Positions 25,984-33,538 of a stretch of 64,000 nucleotides of DNA are shown here, piece after piece. A model generated the notes under the pieces. It did no database searches, was not told the origin of the DNA, and saw only the letters and a list, made by a program, of their open reading frames with translations. The position numbers and the translations under genes are program-made. Where the stretch lies: contig DATLSM010000097.1 in NCBI GenBank assembly GCA_035534175.1, positions 1 through 64,000 on the forward strand, read 5' to 3'. The stretch's first letter is position 1, and every line of letters starts with the position of its first letter. The DNA is from DATLSM01 sp035534175. GTDB lineage: Bacteria; Actinomycetota; Thermoleophilia; Solirubrobacterales; 70-9.

Positions 25984-26673
25984 TCAACTGCTTTCCTCCA
26001 GCGCTTCACGCGGGTCGATGCCTTCGAGTGGCCAGTGACGAACCACCCCCGGGTGCCAAGTGCCGTCTTCCTCCCGGGTCAGGATGAAGCGGCTGATCGT
26101 CAGCTGGCCGCCCTCATGGTCGCCGTAGAGCAGATCGACGGTCAGCGTTCCACCGATCTCGAAGGCCTCCTCCAGGCCCTCGCGAAACGGATCGTTGGGC
26201 TGGCGTATCGCCCCCTGCCAAAAGCCCGTGTCGCCGGCCGGCACGTACAGGTCGCGTGTCTGCCGGCGGTGCTCCGCCGGCTCGGCGTGGGGCGTGCTGA
26301 GCTCCGGACGTCGCGCCGCGAAATGCCAGGCCTGAAGCACGGCGAGGCCGTTGCCCACGTTGCGAAGCGGGATCACGAAGTAGTAGCTCTCGCCCTCGCG
26401 CTCGACGGCGGCCGCTCCTCCCCTGATCTTCACCATCCGCCCCTCTCCGAAGCGGACCATCTCGGGTGGGTCGGTCAGGCGCGAGGGGGCCAGCACCGGC
26501 CGCAGGCCGAGCAGCAGCGCCCGCTCGGCGATCGCCGTCGAGCGTTCGGCGATGCGCGCCGAACGCTGGCCAAAGCGCACCGAGGAATACGTCGCGACGG
26601 CCAGCACGAGCGTGCCGGCGGCGGTTGCCAGGGAGGCAACCGTTGGCCAGTCGACGGCGAAGGGCGGCGTCAT
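25984..26673 (-). CDS. Membrane-anchored protein of unknown function
   Basis: 229 residues from ATG 26673. The frame is open further upstream to 27189, but that stretch is proline- and arginine-rich, partly antisense to the next gene's end, and has no better start. Residues about 8-27 (PTVASLATAAGTLVLAVATY) form one membrane helix near the N terminus, followed by a basic helical stretch (RFGQRSARIAERSTAIAER). The remainder is a beta-rich cytoplasmic or external domain (YYFVIPLRNVGNGLAVLQAW, TLTVDLLYGDHEGGQLTISRF). This pattern of one helix plus a beta domain with PLRNVGNG is common in unnamed actinobacterial proteins. No catalytic residues identified. Function unknown. Confidence 0.7.
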   Translation of the reverse strand: MTPPFAVDWPTVASLATAAGTLVLAVATYSSVRFGQRSARIAERSTAIAERALLLGLRPVLAPSRLTDPPEMVRFGEGRMVKIRGGAAAVEREGESYYFVIPLRNVGNGLAVLQAWHFAARRPELSTPHAEPAEHRRQTRDLYVPAGDTGFWQGAIRQPNDPFREGLEEAFEIGGTLTVDLLYGDHEGGQLTISRFILTREEDGTWHPGVVRHWPLEGIDPREALEESS

Positions 26674-27082
26674 CCCTGCGGATGCTCTCGCCTGTGGCGG
26701 ACGGGTGGTGAGGGGCGGTCGGGAAGCAGGGACCTCGGGGCGATCCTCGCCGCCCTCAAAGAGGGTGTAAAGGTGCCCGGATCGACGCGGCTGGCCGGCG
26801 GCGAGGTACTCGACGCTGATCGCGATAAGGCGCCAGGGAAATGCCCGGATTCCCCTCTTGCCGCCGCCCGCCCAGGGAAAAGGAGACGACGACAATCCGC
26901 TCTTCCCCTGACCGTCTCGACGGGAGTAGGGGGCGGGCTCGCTCGATCGCGCCTTCCCCGGCGACCTCGCCGGCGGCATCCTCCAGGCGAGGGCCCCAGA
27001 ACACGGGAGGATCCCGATCAGTCGGGGCGCGGGCGTCACCGACTTCAACCCCCCGCGGGTCATCTGCCAAGGTCTGGCGACC
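26674..27082. other. Stretch between two minus-strand genes, no recognised gene
   Basis: About 410 bases. The downstream gene's frame is open across it, but the encoded residues are Pro/Arg/Ser-rich and lack a good start, so I treat it as non-coding leader. No hairpin or promoter box stood out. Confidence 0.4.
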
Positions 27083-27886
27083 TCACCCCCGCACCTTGCA
27101 GGCCTTGACGAAAGAGCCGGCGAGAAAGGTGCCGTCCTTGAATTCGAATTCGCCTTTGGCCTGCAGGTGACCGGTTTCGCAGCGAGCATTGACGTAGGAG
27201 TAGTGGTGGCCCCTGTAGGTCCATTGGCGCCCGATCCTCAGGTGGCCGGAGATCGGGATGCCCGATCCCCCGGCGATCGTCGGGATCGTGCCTTTGGTCC
27301 GGTAGCCATAGACGCCGTCGTGGATGCGTTCGATCACGATCGGGACGATGAAGGTGGTCGCCACGGGAGAGGCCAGGTAGGCGTGGGCGATCACGGTGTC
27401 ATCGCCGTGGATCCTGGGTCCGTTGAAGATCGTGATCGGCGAGCTGAGGTTGAAGGGCTGCGATTCGGGGAAGGCGATGGTCGCGGTGCCTTCGCCCTCG
27501 CCGACGATCGCCCCCGGGCAGTTGTGGCGGGCGGCCGCGGTGGTCGTCGCCTCCAGCTTTGCCGAGGTGCAGACTTCAAGCCCGGTGGTCTGCACCGAAC
27601 CGTGGCGGTCGAAGTCGATCGTGATCGTGTGCAGGATCGGCGGCAGGGCGCCGGAGAGGGTCGAGACGCTGCCGCCGCCGCGCAGGATGATCGGGGCGTT
27701 TTCGTGTTTGGGCAGGGCCCTGGGGGAGAAGCTGCCTTCGGCGTTGACGACGACCGGGCCGGCGACGATGCGCAGGGCGAAGGCGCTGGTGGCGGTGAGC
27801 AGGAGGACAAGGAGAAAAGCTGCGGCCAACGTGGCCCTGCGACGTCGGCGGATGAGTGCGAGGGGAGTGAACCTTCGAGCGCTCAT
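27083..27886 (-). CDS. Secreted protein of unknown function
   Basis: 267 residues from ATG 27886. The N terminus has RRRRRATLAAAFLLVLLLTATSAFA, a signal peptide with an Arg-rich n-region, cleaved after about residue 37. The mature part is beta-rich with recurring pieces SFSPRALPKHENAPIILRGG, LHTITIDFDRHGSV, ARHNCPGAIVGEGEGTA and a Cys-containing end GTFLAGSFVKACKVRG. Similar unnamed exported proteins are frequent in Solirubrobacterales-type genomes (from memory). No enzyme motif. There is no ribosome site; instead TATAGACT sits about 7 bases before the ATG, which would make a leaderless transcript. Standalone gene. Confidence 0.8.
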   Translation of the reverse strand: MSARRFTPLALIRRRRRATLAAAFLLVLLLTATSAFALRIVAGPVVVNAEGSFSPRALPKHENAPIILRGGGSVSTLSGALPPILHTITIDFDRHGSVQTTGLEVCTSAKLEATTTAAARHNCPGAIVGEGEGTATIAFPESQPFNLSSPITIFNGPRIHGDDTVIAHAYLASPVATTFIVPIVIERIHDGVYGYRTKGTIPTIAGGSGIPISGHLRIGRQWTYRGHHYSYVNARCETGHLQAKGEFEFKDGTFLAGSFVKACKVRG

Positions 27887-28341
27887 GGTTCAGTCTATAG
27901 CGCCTGTAGTCGAGCCGAAGCGAGTTCAGGGATGCTCTCCCTCTGGCGTCAGAGAAGTAGACGCCGACGCCGGAGAGGAGGGAATGGTCGCCGCTGAGGT
28001 ATTGAAATCTCGCTTGGCGCTTGGGGAAAGGACGGCCACCCCCGCCGATCGATTCGCACCACGCTGCGGTCCGCGGCCAGGTCTTGCGGCGAACGGACTT
28101 TGCCCGGCGCGGCGGTGGCGCGAGCTTTTGATCTCAAGCTGGCGAGGCGAGCGCCGGGCCAAGCGGAGACGAGGTCAGAGCAGGCTCGAACTTCGGTGTA
28201 CCGGGCCAGCGAAGATCAGGAGCCCCGCATATTTGGGCTTCTACCCACAGCGGTGCCAGCGATCGGTCAGCTCGATCACCTCGTCAAGTCCCCCCCAGCC
28301 TCGATCCAGGCGGGCGGAGCGCGTCTTGGCGCGATAGGTTA
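27887..28341. other. Non-coding region between divergent genes
   Basis: About 450 bases between the secreted protein (leftward) and PadR (rightward). Contains the possible leaderless -10 TATAGA near 27895 on the minus strand. Nothing else recognised. Confidence 0.4.
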
Positions 28342-28351
28342 CGATATATCG
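28342..28351. promoter_or_regulatory. Palindrome CGATATATCG, probable PadR operator
   Basis: A perfect 10-base AT-centred palindrome lies 27 bases before the PadR start codon in an otherwise GC-rich sequence. PadR proteins commonly bind such palindromes at their own promoters; here it would overlap the promoter and give autoregulation (inference). Confidence 0.55.
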
Positions 28352-28377
28352 CGTTAGTCCAAACGAAAGGACACCAG

Positions 28378-28920
28378 ATGCACCACAGATGCGATCCACG
28401 AGCGGCCGGAGTCCATGGACGGGAGGAGTTTGCCCGCAGCCGGGCCATCCGCTACGGCCGGGGCCGAGGCGGCCCCCGGGCACGGCGCGGCGACGTACGA
28501 GCCGCGATCCTGGCCCTGCTCGCCGAGCGGCCGATGCACGGCTACGAGATGATCAAAGAGATCGAGGAGCGCACGGAGGGCGCCTGGACCCCAAGCGCCG
28601 GCTCGATCTACCCGACCCTGCAGCTACTCGAGGACGAGGAGCTGATCAGCGGTCAGGAGATCGAGGGCAAGCGCCGCTTCACGCTGACCGAGGCGGGAGC
28701 TGCCGAGCAGGCCGAGAAGGCCGGCGAGAGGACCCCGTGGGACGCGGTCCGGGCCGACGCCGCGCCGGAGCAGATCCTGCTCGCCGAATCGATGAAGAAG
28801 CTCCACCACGCGATCCGCCAGGCCTTCACCGCGGCCGACCAAGGGCAGCAAAAACGGGTCCAGCAGCTGCTCGACGAGACCCGTCGAAAGATCTACGCGA
28901 TCCTTGCCGAGGAGAACTGA
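28378..28920 (+). CDS. PadR-family transcriptional regulator
   Basis: 180 residues from ATG 28378, with AAAGGA 6 bases upstream. Residues about 38-110 are a PadR winged helix: RGDVRAAILALLAERPMHGYEMIKEIEERT, then AWTPSAGSIYPTLQLLEDEELI and KRRFTLTEAG. The N-terminal 35 residues are basic and Gly/Arg-rich (RYGRGRGGPRARRGD), a common extension of this subgroup. The C-terminal helix (MKKLHHAIRQAFTAADQGQQ...LLDETRRKIYAIL) is the usual PadR dimerisation coil. Members repress transport or stress genes and their own promoter in response to small molecules; no target gene follows in this case, so the regulon lies elsewhere or is itself. A palindrome at 28342-28351 is the likely operator. Confidence 0.93.
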   Translation: MHHRCDPRAAGVHGREEFARSRAIRYGRGRGGPRARRGDVRAAILALLAERPMHGYEMIKEIEERTEGAWTPSAGSIYPTLQLLEDEELISGQEIEGKRRFTLTEAGAAEQAEKAGERTPWDAVRADAAPEQILLAESMKKLHHAIRQAFTAADQGQQKRVQQLLDETRRKIYAILAEEN

Positions 28921-29074
28921 GGCCAGCCCGGCCGTATCGCCCGCAGCTCAGAATGTCGAAGGAGGTGCGTACTCCCCACAACCCGGCGGAATACCAGCAT
29001 TTCGGAGCGAAAGTAAGTTCCGCGCGCCAAGCCAACAGGGCCGTGACATCCGTGCCCTGCGCTCCCAGCGCGGG

Positions 29075-29108
29075 CGAAATGCACCTTGGGGTCCCAAGGT
29101 GCATTTCG
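29075..29108. repeat. Perfect 16-base inverted repeat with 2-base loop
   Basis: CGAAATGCACCTTGGG at 29075-29090 is followed by GT and then its exact reverse complement at 29093-29108. No T-run follows on either strand, so it is not a standard terminator. It could be a cruciform, a protein-binding dyad, a REP-like unit or a transcript-stabilising stem. Confidence 0.7.
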
Positions 29109-29118
29109 GCGACCAACC

Positions 29119-29134
29119 CTCAAGCTCGCTTGAG
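29119..29134. repeat. Small hairpin CTCAAGC-TC-GCTTGAG
   Basis: Seven-base perfect arms with a two-base loop, 10 bases downstream of the larger hairpin and 20 bases before the tiny ORF at 29155. Followed by ATTTGT, a weak T-rich tail on the plus strand. Confidence 0.5.
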
Positions 29135-29154
29135 ATTTGTCCGATTTGGTCAGC

Positions 29155-29247
29155 ATGGAAACCTCGGTGCTCGTGATAGTCGTGAGCCTCGTAACCGCCG
29201 CGGTGCTCATCGCCCTGATCGCCCGCCTCCCCGCGGACTGGACCTGA
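29155..29247 (+). CDS. Possible 30-residue single-pass membrane peptide
   Basis: ATG 29155 to TGA 29247 encodes METSVLVIVVSLVTAAVLIA followed by a short tail ending LPADWT. One strong membrane helix fills residues 4-22. There is no ribosome site, so it would need leaderless or coupled translation. Tiny hydrophobic ORFs arise by chance; I list it because the helix is clean and two hairpins precede it. No family assigned. Confidence 0.25.
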   Translation: METSVLVIVVSLVTAAVLIALIARLPADWT

Positions 29248-29715
29248 GCGAAGCCGCATCGCCTGCTGCCGCGGCTCGATGCCCAAGAGATTGCGGCCCA
29301 CTCGTCTTGGGCCCTGGGATGTCTTGCGCTTTTGCTGCCAAGCGCACTGGCAAAAACAGCTACGGCCCACAGCCGTCGGTGAAGCCTCTGGCGAGACATC
29401 GGCCCTCTGTCGAGAGCCGACTCTCCAGGAGGGGTTCAGCATCGACTACCTGAGAGTGTTCCGCAGCTTCTGAGGACCAAAAGAGCACTCTTTGGCCAGG
29501 CACCCAATCTCGGGGGTAGGCACGCGTCTCGATCAGGGCAGGGAATCGGCACTGGCGGGCAACCTGATCGGCGACGGAGGCTATGCAGGACGGAATCCTG
29601 CCGGTTTACAACGACCTGTTCGACGGGGTGAAGGAACACCCGGCCGGACCCACCGAGTTGATGCGCACCGTCACTCACCAGCAGTCTCGCGGGCGAATGT
29701 CCCCTCACAGCCCGG

Positions 29716-30198
29716 CTACCGAGGGTCGAGAATGACGATCGGGATCTTTCGGCCCTTGGCGTTTCGCCGGTAGAACTCGGACCCCGGATAGATCTCCAGG
29801 AACCGCTGCCAGAGGCGATCGCGCTCCTCCTCGGTCGCCACGCGGGCGCGCACCTCCCGGACCACCGAGCCGATCTGAATCGTGGTGTCCGGGTTCGCCC
29901 TGATGTTGTGGTACCAGGCGGGATTCGTCGGCTGACCGGCCTTGGAGGCCATCACGACCACGGCGTCGTCCTCCTCGAGGTACATCAGCGGAGAGGTCCG
30001 CTTCGCACCGCTCCTGGCACCGGTGTGGTCGACCAGGGCTATCCGGGCTAGAGGCCAACCGGGGATATTCCCGCCGATCCTGCCGCCGGTGCGCCGGTAG
30101 AAAGCGACGTGCAGCTTGGTCGAGCGCCGCCCCAGGTAAATGCCGCGCTTGTTGGCGAACTGCGAGCTTGAGGTGCTGAGCTGTCCGAGCAAGGTCAT
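29716..30198 (-). CDS. DDN/nitroreductase-family (F420-type) protein
   Basis: 160 residues from ATG 30198. The sequence follows the deazaflavin-dependent nitroreductase family: KLHVAFYRRTGGRIGGNIPG, then LVDHTGARSGAKRTSPLMYLEEDD, VMASKAGQPTNPAWYHNIRANPDTTI, ending in a conserved YPGSEFYRRNAKGRKIPIVIL. Family members are small split-barrel proteins that use reduced coenzyme F420 to reduce quinones or nitro compounds, typically at the inner face of the membrane. The STGR-like segment (TGARSGAKRT) and NPAWYHN are the usual F420-contact regions. A second, more compact member is at 42453-42866. Isolated gene; substrate unknown. Confidence 0.9.
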   Translation of the reverse strand: MTLLGQLSTSSSQFANKRGIYLGRRSTKLHVAFYRRTGGRIGGNIPGWPLARIALVDHTGARSGAKRTSPLMYLEEDDAVVVMASKAGQPTNPAWYHNIRANPDTTIQIGSVVREVRARVATEEERDRLWQRFLEIYPGSEFYRRNAKGRKIPIVILDPR

Positions 30199-30345
30199 GG
30201 CGAAAGTGCCTGCGCTGGGGCGACGCGGCTACCGGTCGCCGTGAGCCGGTGCGGTTTGGGCCTGGGATCCTACAAGCCAGCTTCGGCTTGCCGCATCAGG
30301 CGCCTGCACCGACGCCTTGTGATGGCGCCGCAAGGGGCCGTCAGT

Positions 30346-30393
30346 TTGGATTAGAATCGTCATCTGGATTATGATCACCATCTGAATGACGAT
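30346..30393 (+). promoter_or_regulatory. Promoter and inverted repeat for the TetR gene, likely leaderless
   Basis: TTGGAT (30346-30351), an 18-base spacer and TATGAT (30370-30375) form a good promoter; transcription would start within a few bases of ATG 30386. An 8-base inverted repeat ATCGTCAT (30356-30363) / ATGACGAT (30386-30393) brackets the -10 box and includes the start codon, fitting TetR autorepression. No ribosome site is present. Confidence 0.55.
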
Positions 30394-31066
30394 CGGGCCG
30401 AAGAAAAGAGAGAGCCGCAGCGTGAAGCAGGCCCGCACCCGGGCAGCGCTGATCGCCACCGCGGCCGGGGTCTTCGCCCGCCGCGGCTACGCCGCCGCCT
30501 CGGTGGAGGAGATCGCCGAGCAGGCCGGCTACTCCCACGGCGCCGTCTACTCCAATTTCGACGGCAAGGCGGACCTCTTTCTCGCCGTCTTCGAGGACTA
30601 CGTGGCGGGGCGAGCTCGCGAGCTCGCCGCCACCCAGGCCGACCTCGGCGAGGACGCTGCGCTGGAGGCTCGCGCCCGGGCCCTGGCCGACCAGTGGATG
30701 GAGCGCTTCGCCAGGGACCGCGAGTCCTTCGTCCTGCACATGGAGTTCATCGCCCACGCCGGTCGCGACCCCGAGCTGGCCGAGCGCTTCGGCGCGCGCT
30801 CCGCCGCGCTGCGCCAGGCCGTCGCCCACTACATCTCCGGGTTTCAGGCGGAGATCGGCGCCGAGCTGCCGTTCCCCAGCGAGGACCTCGCACTGATCCT
30901 GCGCTCGCTCGGCATCGGCCTTGCGGTCGAAGCTCTTCTCAGCCCCGATGACGTGCGTCCCGATCTTTACGGCGACTTCGTGGAGTTGCTGGTCGCCACG
31001 CTGCGCCAGGGGGGAGCGGGCGAGACCGAGGGGCTGGCCGCGGGAAGGAAGAAAGGGAGACGATGA
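30386..31066 (+). CDS. TetR-family transcriptional regulator
   Basis: 226 residues from ATG 30386. N-terminal TetR helix-turn-helix: TRAALIATAAGVFARRGYAA, ASVEEIAEQAGYSHGAVYSNFDGKADLFLAVFE (recognition helix around residues 45-60). The C-terminal ligand domain (FVLHMEFIAHAGRDPELAERF, LGIGLAVEALLSPDDV) resembles the AcrR-like C-terminal type. The gene has no ribosome site and its promoter predicts a leaderless message. Its stop overlaps the start of the methyltransferase gene by ATGA, so the two are co-transcribed and probably coupled. A similar TetR + enzyme pair occurs at 45070-46417. Effector unknown. Confidence 0.93.
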   Translation: MTIGPKKRESRSVKQARTRAALIATAAGVFARRGYAAASVEEIAEQAGYSHGAVYSNFDGKADLFLAVFEDYVAGRARELAATQADLGEDAALEARARALADQWMERFARDRESFVLHMEFIAHAGRDPELAERFGARSAALRQAVAHYISGFQAEIGAELPFPSEDLALILRSLGIGLAVEALLSPDDVRPDLYGDFVELLVATLRQGGAGETEGLAAGRKKGRR

Positions 31067-31782
31067 GCGACGAGAGCAGAATCCCAACCGATGCGTTGCT
31101 GGTGGAACAGGGCGACTACTACCGCCAGCGGGCGCCCGAGTACGAGGACTGGTGGTTTCGTCGAGACCGCTACAACCGGGGCCAGGAGGCCAACGCCAGG
31201 TGGTTCGCCGAGGCGGCCGAAGTGATGGCGGCGCTGGAGCGATTCGGGCCGCGGGGGAAGGTGCTGGAGCTGGCCTGCGGGACGGGTATCTGGACCCGGG
31301 AGCTGGCCCGCAGCGCGCGGCGGCTGACCGCGATCGACGGCTCCGAGGAGATGCTCGCCCTCAACCGCGCCAAGGTGGAAGACCCAACCGTCGAATACAT
31401 ACACGCCGATCTCTTCCAGTGGGAGCCGGCCGAGACCTACGACGTGTGCTTCTTTGGCTTCTGGCTCTCCCACGTGCCGGAGGTGAGATTCGAGCCGTTC
31501 TGGGAGATGGTTCGCCGAGCGCTCGAGCCCGAGGGCAGGGTCTTCTTTCTCGACAGCGCCCGCAACGAGCGGGCCAGCGCCATCGATCACAAGCTCCCCG
31601 AGGCGGGCGAGGAGACGATGCTGAGGCGGCTGAAGAACGGCGAGGAGTTCCAGATCGTCAAGCGCTTCCACGAGCCCGAATCGCTCCAGGACCGCCTCGC
31701 CGGGCTCGGCTGGTCGGTTCAGGTCAAGTCCACACCCGAGTACTTCATCTACGGCGGGGGGAGCCCAGCGGCTTCCGCCTGA
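31063..31782 (+). CDS. Class I SAM-dependent methyltransferase
   Basis: 239 residues from ATG 31063, with AGGGAG 4 bases upstream and an ATGA overlap with the TetR gene. SAM-binding motif I is VLELACGTGIWTREL (about residue 68); motif II acidic residue in LTAIDGSEEML; then DLFQWEPAETYDVCFFGFWLSHVPE (motif III/IV), and FFLDSARNE. The N-terminal YYRQRAPEYEDWWFRRDRYN is typical of small-molecule methyltransferases in actinobacteria. Cytoplasmic. The TetR partner suggests induction by, and detoxifying methylation of, the compound sensed, which is inference. Substrate cannot be assigned. Confidence 0.92.
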   Translation: MSDESRIPTDALLVEQGDYYRQRAPEYEDWWFRRDRYNRGQEANARWFAEAAEVMAALERFGPRGKVLELACGTGIWTRELARSARRLTAIDGSEEMLALNRAKVEDPTVEYIHADLFQWEPAETYDVCFFGFWLSHVPEVRFEPFWEMVRRALEPEGRVFFLDSARNERASAIDHKLPEAGEETMLRRLKNGEEFQIVKRFHEPESLQDRLAGLGWSVQVKSTPEYFIYGGGSPAASA

Positions 31783-31825
31783 GCCCCGGGTTGGAACGCC
31801 GCGGTCGCTGTGCTAAAAGCGTCGT

Positions 31826-32275
31826 TTGAGCGCCTGGACGATTTGCCGCGGCACCGCCGCCGAGATCCCATCGGTTCTGGCCCTCTGGCACTCGGCCGAG
31901 GCCATTCCATCGGTGACCGACAGCGAGGACTCCCTGGGACGCCTGGTGGAGCGAGATCCGGATTCGCTCCTCCTAGCCGAGGCGGGCGAGATGATCGTCG
32001 GATCGCTGATCGTGGGCTGGGACGGATGGCGCGGAAGCTTCTACCGGCTCGCAGTGGACCCCGAGTGGCGCCGGCAGGGCATCGCCTCGGCCCTAATCGT
32101 CGCCGGCGAGGAGCGCCTGGAAAATCTCGGCGCCATCAGGCTGACCGCGATCGTCGCCAGCGGTGAGCGTGCCGCGGTGGCGCTCTGGCAGGCCGCCGGA
32201 TATCAGCGGCAAGCCAACACCCGCAGGTTTGTCCGAGTGCTGGCCGACCGCAACCGAGTCCAATGGCCAACCTGA
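31826..32275 (+). CDS. GNAT-family N-acetyltransferase
   Basis: 149 residues from TTG 31826; an in-frame stop 12 bases upstream and a complete domain start (TICRGTAAEIPSVLALW) make this the earliest possible start. The acetyl-CoA loop is VDPEWRRQGIASALI (R/Q-x-x-G-x-A form), preceded by GSFYRLAV and followed by LTAIVASGERAAVALWQAAGY. All GNAT elements are present and no extra domain. Substrate unknown; homologues acetylate amines or protein N termini. The next gene starts 13 bases before this one ends, so the two form a unit. Confidence 0.88.
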   Translation: MSAWTICRGTAAEIPSVLALWHSAEAIPSVTDSEDSLGRLVERDPDSLLLAEAGEMIVGSLIVGWDGWRGSFYRLAVDPEWRRQGIASALIVAGEERLENLGAIRLTAIVASGERAAVALWQAAGYQRQANTRRFVRVLADRNRVQWPT

Positions 32276-33222
32276 CCCAAGACCAAAAGGCGGCCGTCTT
32301 CTGTGCCCTGCACCAGGGCGATCCCTTCGTCATCCCGAATCCCTGGGATGCCGGCTCGGCCAGGGTTCTGGCGGGGCTCGGGTTCGAGGCCCTGGCCACC
32401 ACCAGCTCGGGCTTCGCCTTCACGCTCGGCCGCCCGGACGGCGGCGTCACGCTGGAGGAGGTCTCCGATCATGCCCGGCTGCTTGACGGGGCGACCGACC
32501 TGCCCCTCTCGGTGGATCTGGAGAACGGCTTCGGCCCCGAGCCCGAGGACACGGGGAGGGCGATCGCGCGGATCGCCGAGGCAGGCGCCGTCGGCGGCTC
32601 GATCGAGGACTACGACCATGCGGAAGGCATATACGGCCTCGAGCGGGCCGTAGAGCGAGTCACCGCCGCGGTGGCGGCGGCGCGCCGGCTGGACTTTCCC
32701 TTCACCCTGACCGCAAGGGCCGAGAATCATGTTCGGGGGAATCCGGACCTGGAGGACACGATCGTCCGCCTGCAGGCCTATGAGCGCGCCGGCGCAGACG
32801 TCCTCTTTGCCCCCGGGCTGCGCAGCGCGGAAGAGGTTCGAGCCGTGGCGAAGGCGATCGCCCGGCCGCTCAATGTGATCGCCATTCCGGGCCTCTCGGT
32901 GGCGGAGATCGCCGAGGCGGGGGCGCAGAGGATCAGTCTCGGGGGAAGGCTCGCCTGGACGGCCGTCGCGGCGATGGCCGATGCCGCGGCGCTGATTCGC
33001 GATACCGGCGACCTCTCATCCCTGTCTGACCCGACCCGGGTGGCGGAGTGGCTCTCAGGGGAAGCGCCGCGGCGCTTCCCCGATCCGGCCCAGGCAGTCC
33101 TCAAGGCTGAGGCACTCGCAGCGCAGACCCGCCTCCAGAATGCCCTTCATTGCCTTGGCCTGGGTGAGCGTTCGCTCCACCTCGGGAAGTTTGCGAGCGG
33201 CGAGCCGACGCCAAACATCTGA
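32263..33222 (+). CDS. Isocitrate lyase/PEP mutase-family protein with antisense-derived C-terminal extension
   Basis: 319 residues from ATG 32263, overlapping the GNAT gene by 13 bases. TIM-barrel superfamily signatures: FVIPNPWDAGSARVLAGLGF, ATTSSGFAFTLGRPDG, LSVDLENGFG, GSIEDYDH, LTARAENHVRG and DVLFAPGL. Family members cleave or isomerise C-C/C-P bonds of 2-methylisocitrate-like or phosphonopyruvate-like substrates using Mg2+. The conserved Cys of true isocitrate lyases is not evident. Homologues normally end near residue 265-275 (here WLSGEAP); the last 50 residues are encoded opposite the 3' end of the convergent MerR gene, so the natural stop appears lost. A 24-base palindrome lies exactly where the extension begins. 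Confidence 0.88.
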   Translation: MANLTQDQKAAVFCALHQGDPFVIPNPWDAGSARVLAGLGFEALATTSSGFAFTLGRPDGGVTLEEVSDHARLLDGATDLPLSVDLENGFGPEPEDTGRAIARIAEAGAVGGSIEDYDHAEGIYGLERAVERVTAAVAAARRLDFPFTLTARAENHVRGNPDLEDTIVRLQAYERAGADVLFAPGLRSAEEVRAVAKAIARPLNVIAIPGLSVAEIAEAGAQRISLGGRLAWTAVAAMADAAALIRDTGDLSSLSDPTRVAEWLSGEAPRRFPDPAQAVLKAEALAAQTRLQNALHCLGLGERSLHLGKFASGEPTPNI

Positions 33223-33468
33223 GGGCGGCGTCCTCTCGGAAAAGCCGGCGAGAATCAGGCGGATCTCGGCCAGGGTGAACCCCGCCTGCTTGGCCAGCGC
33301 GACCATCTCGATCTGGCGCATGGCTTCACGGTCATAGCGGCGCTTGCCGGCGACCCGCCGCGGGGGCGAGAAGAGCTCTGCCCTCTCCCAGTAGCGAAGC
33401 GTCGAGGGCGGGACTCCGGCGTGATTTGCCGCCTCTCCGATCGTGAGTTCGCTGCCGCTGGCGCTCAT
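33055..33468 (-). CDS. MerR-family transcriptional regulator
   Basis: 137 residues from ATG 33468. N-terminal winged helix: ELTIGEAANHAGVPPSTLRYWERAELFSPPRRVAGKRRYD, then QIEMVALAKQAGFTLAEIRLIL, the standard MerR helix pair, followed by a dimerisation coil. The C terminus has RCECLSLEDC, a Cys cluster resembling the end of SoxR-like or metal-sensing members, although a SoxR iron-sulfur pattern (CxxCxC with four Cys) is not complete. The gene diverges from a small membrane protein (33539-33943) with a MerR-type operator between. Its last codons lie in a palindrome and its 3' end is overlapped by 168 bases of the convergent enzyme gene. Confidence 0.93.
   Translation of the reverse strand: MSASGSELTIGEAANHAGVPPSTLRYWERAELFSPPRRVAGKRRYDREAMRQIEMVALAKQAGFTLAEIRLILAGFSERTPPSDVWRRLAARKLPEVERTLTQAKAMKGILEAGLRCECLSLEDCLGRIGEAPRRFP
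33058..33081. terminator. 24-base perfect palindrome between convergent genes
   Basis: GGGGAAGCGCCG (33058-33069) is followed directly by its reverse complement (33070-33081). It lies at the last codons of the MerR gene and at the expected end of the isocitrate-lyase-like gene. A bidirectional terminator or pause site is plausible, but no T-tract follows on either side. Both proteins read APRRFP through it because it is palindromic. Confidence 0.5.
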
Positions 33469-33472
33469 CGGC

Positions 33473-33503
33473 TTGACTTGAACCTTACTTCAGGTGATAG
33501 ACC
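33473..33503 (+). promoter_or_regulatory. MerR-type promoter/operator of the divergent membrane protein gene
   Basis: TTGACT (33473-33478) and TAGACC (33498-33503) are separated by 19 bases, the overlong spacer typical of MerR-activated promoters. Inside lies the dyad ACTTGAA-N6-TTCAGGT (33476-33495, arms matching at 6 of 7). The promoter points to the gene at 33539, while the MerR gene starts just left of it. Confidence 0.6.
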
Positions 33504-33538
33504 GCCAGAGCGACCGAGAAAGCGAGAGAGGGGAGCGA

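Larger units (their letters stand above)
28921..29715. other. Long non-coding stretch with hairpins and one tiny ORF
   Basis: Nearly 800 bases without a convincing gene. It contains a perfect 16-base-arm hairpin (29075-29108), a second hairpin (29119-29134) and a possible 30-residue membrane peptide (29155-29247). The remainder, 29248-29715, shows nothing recognisable. Confidence 0.5.
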
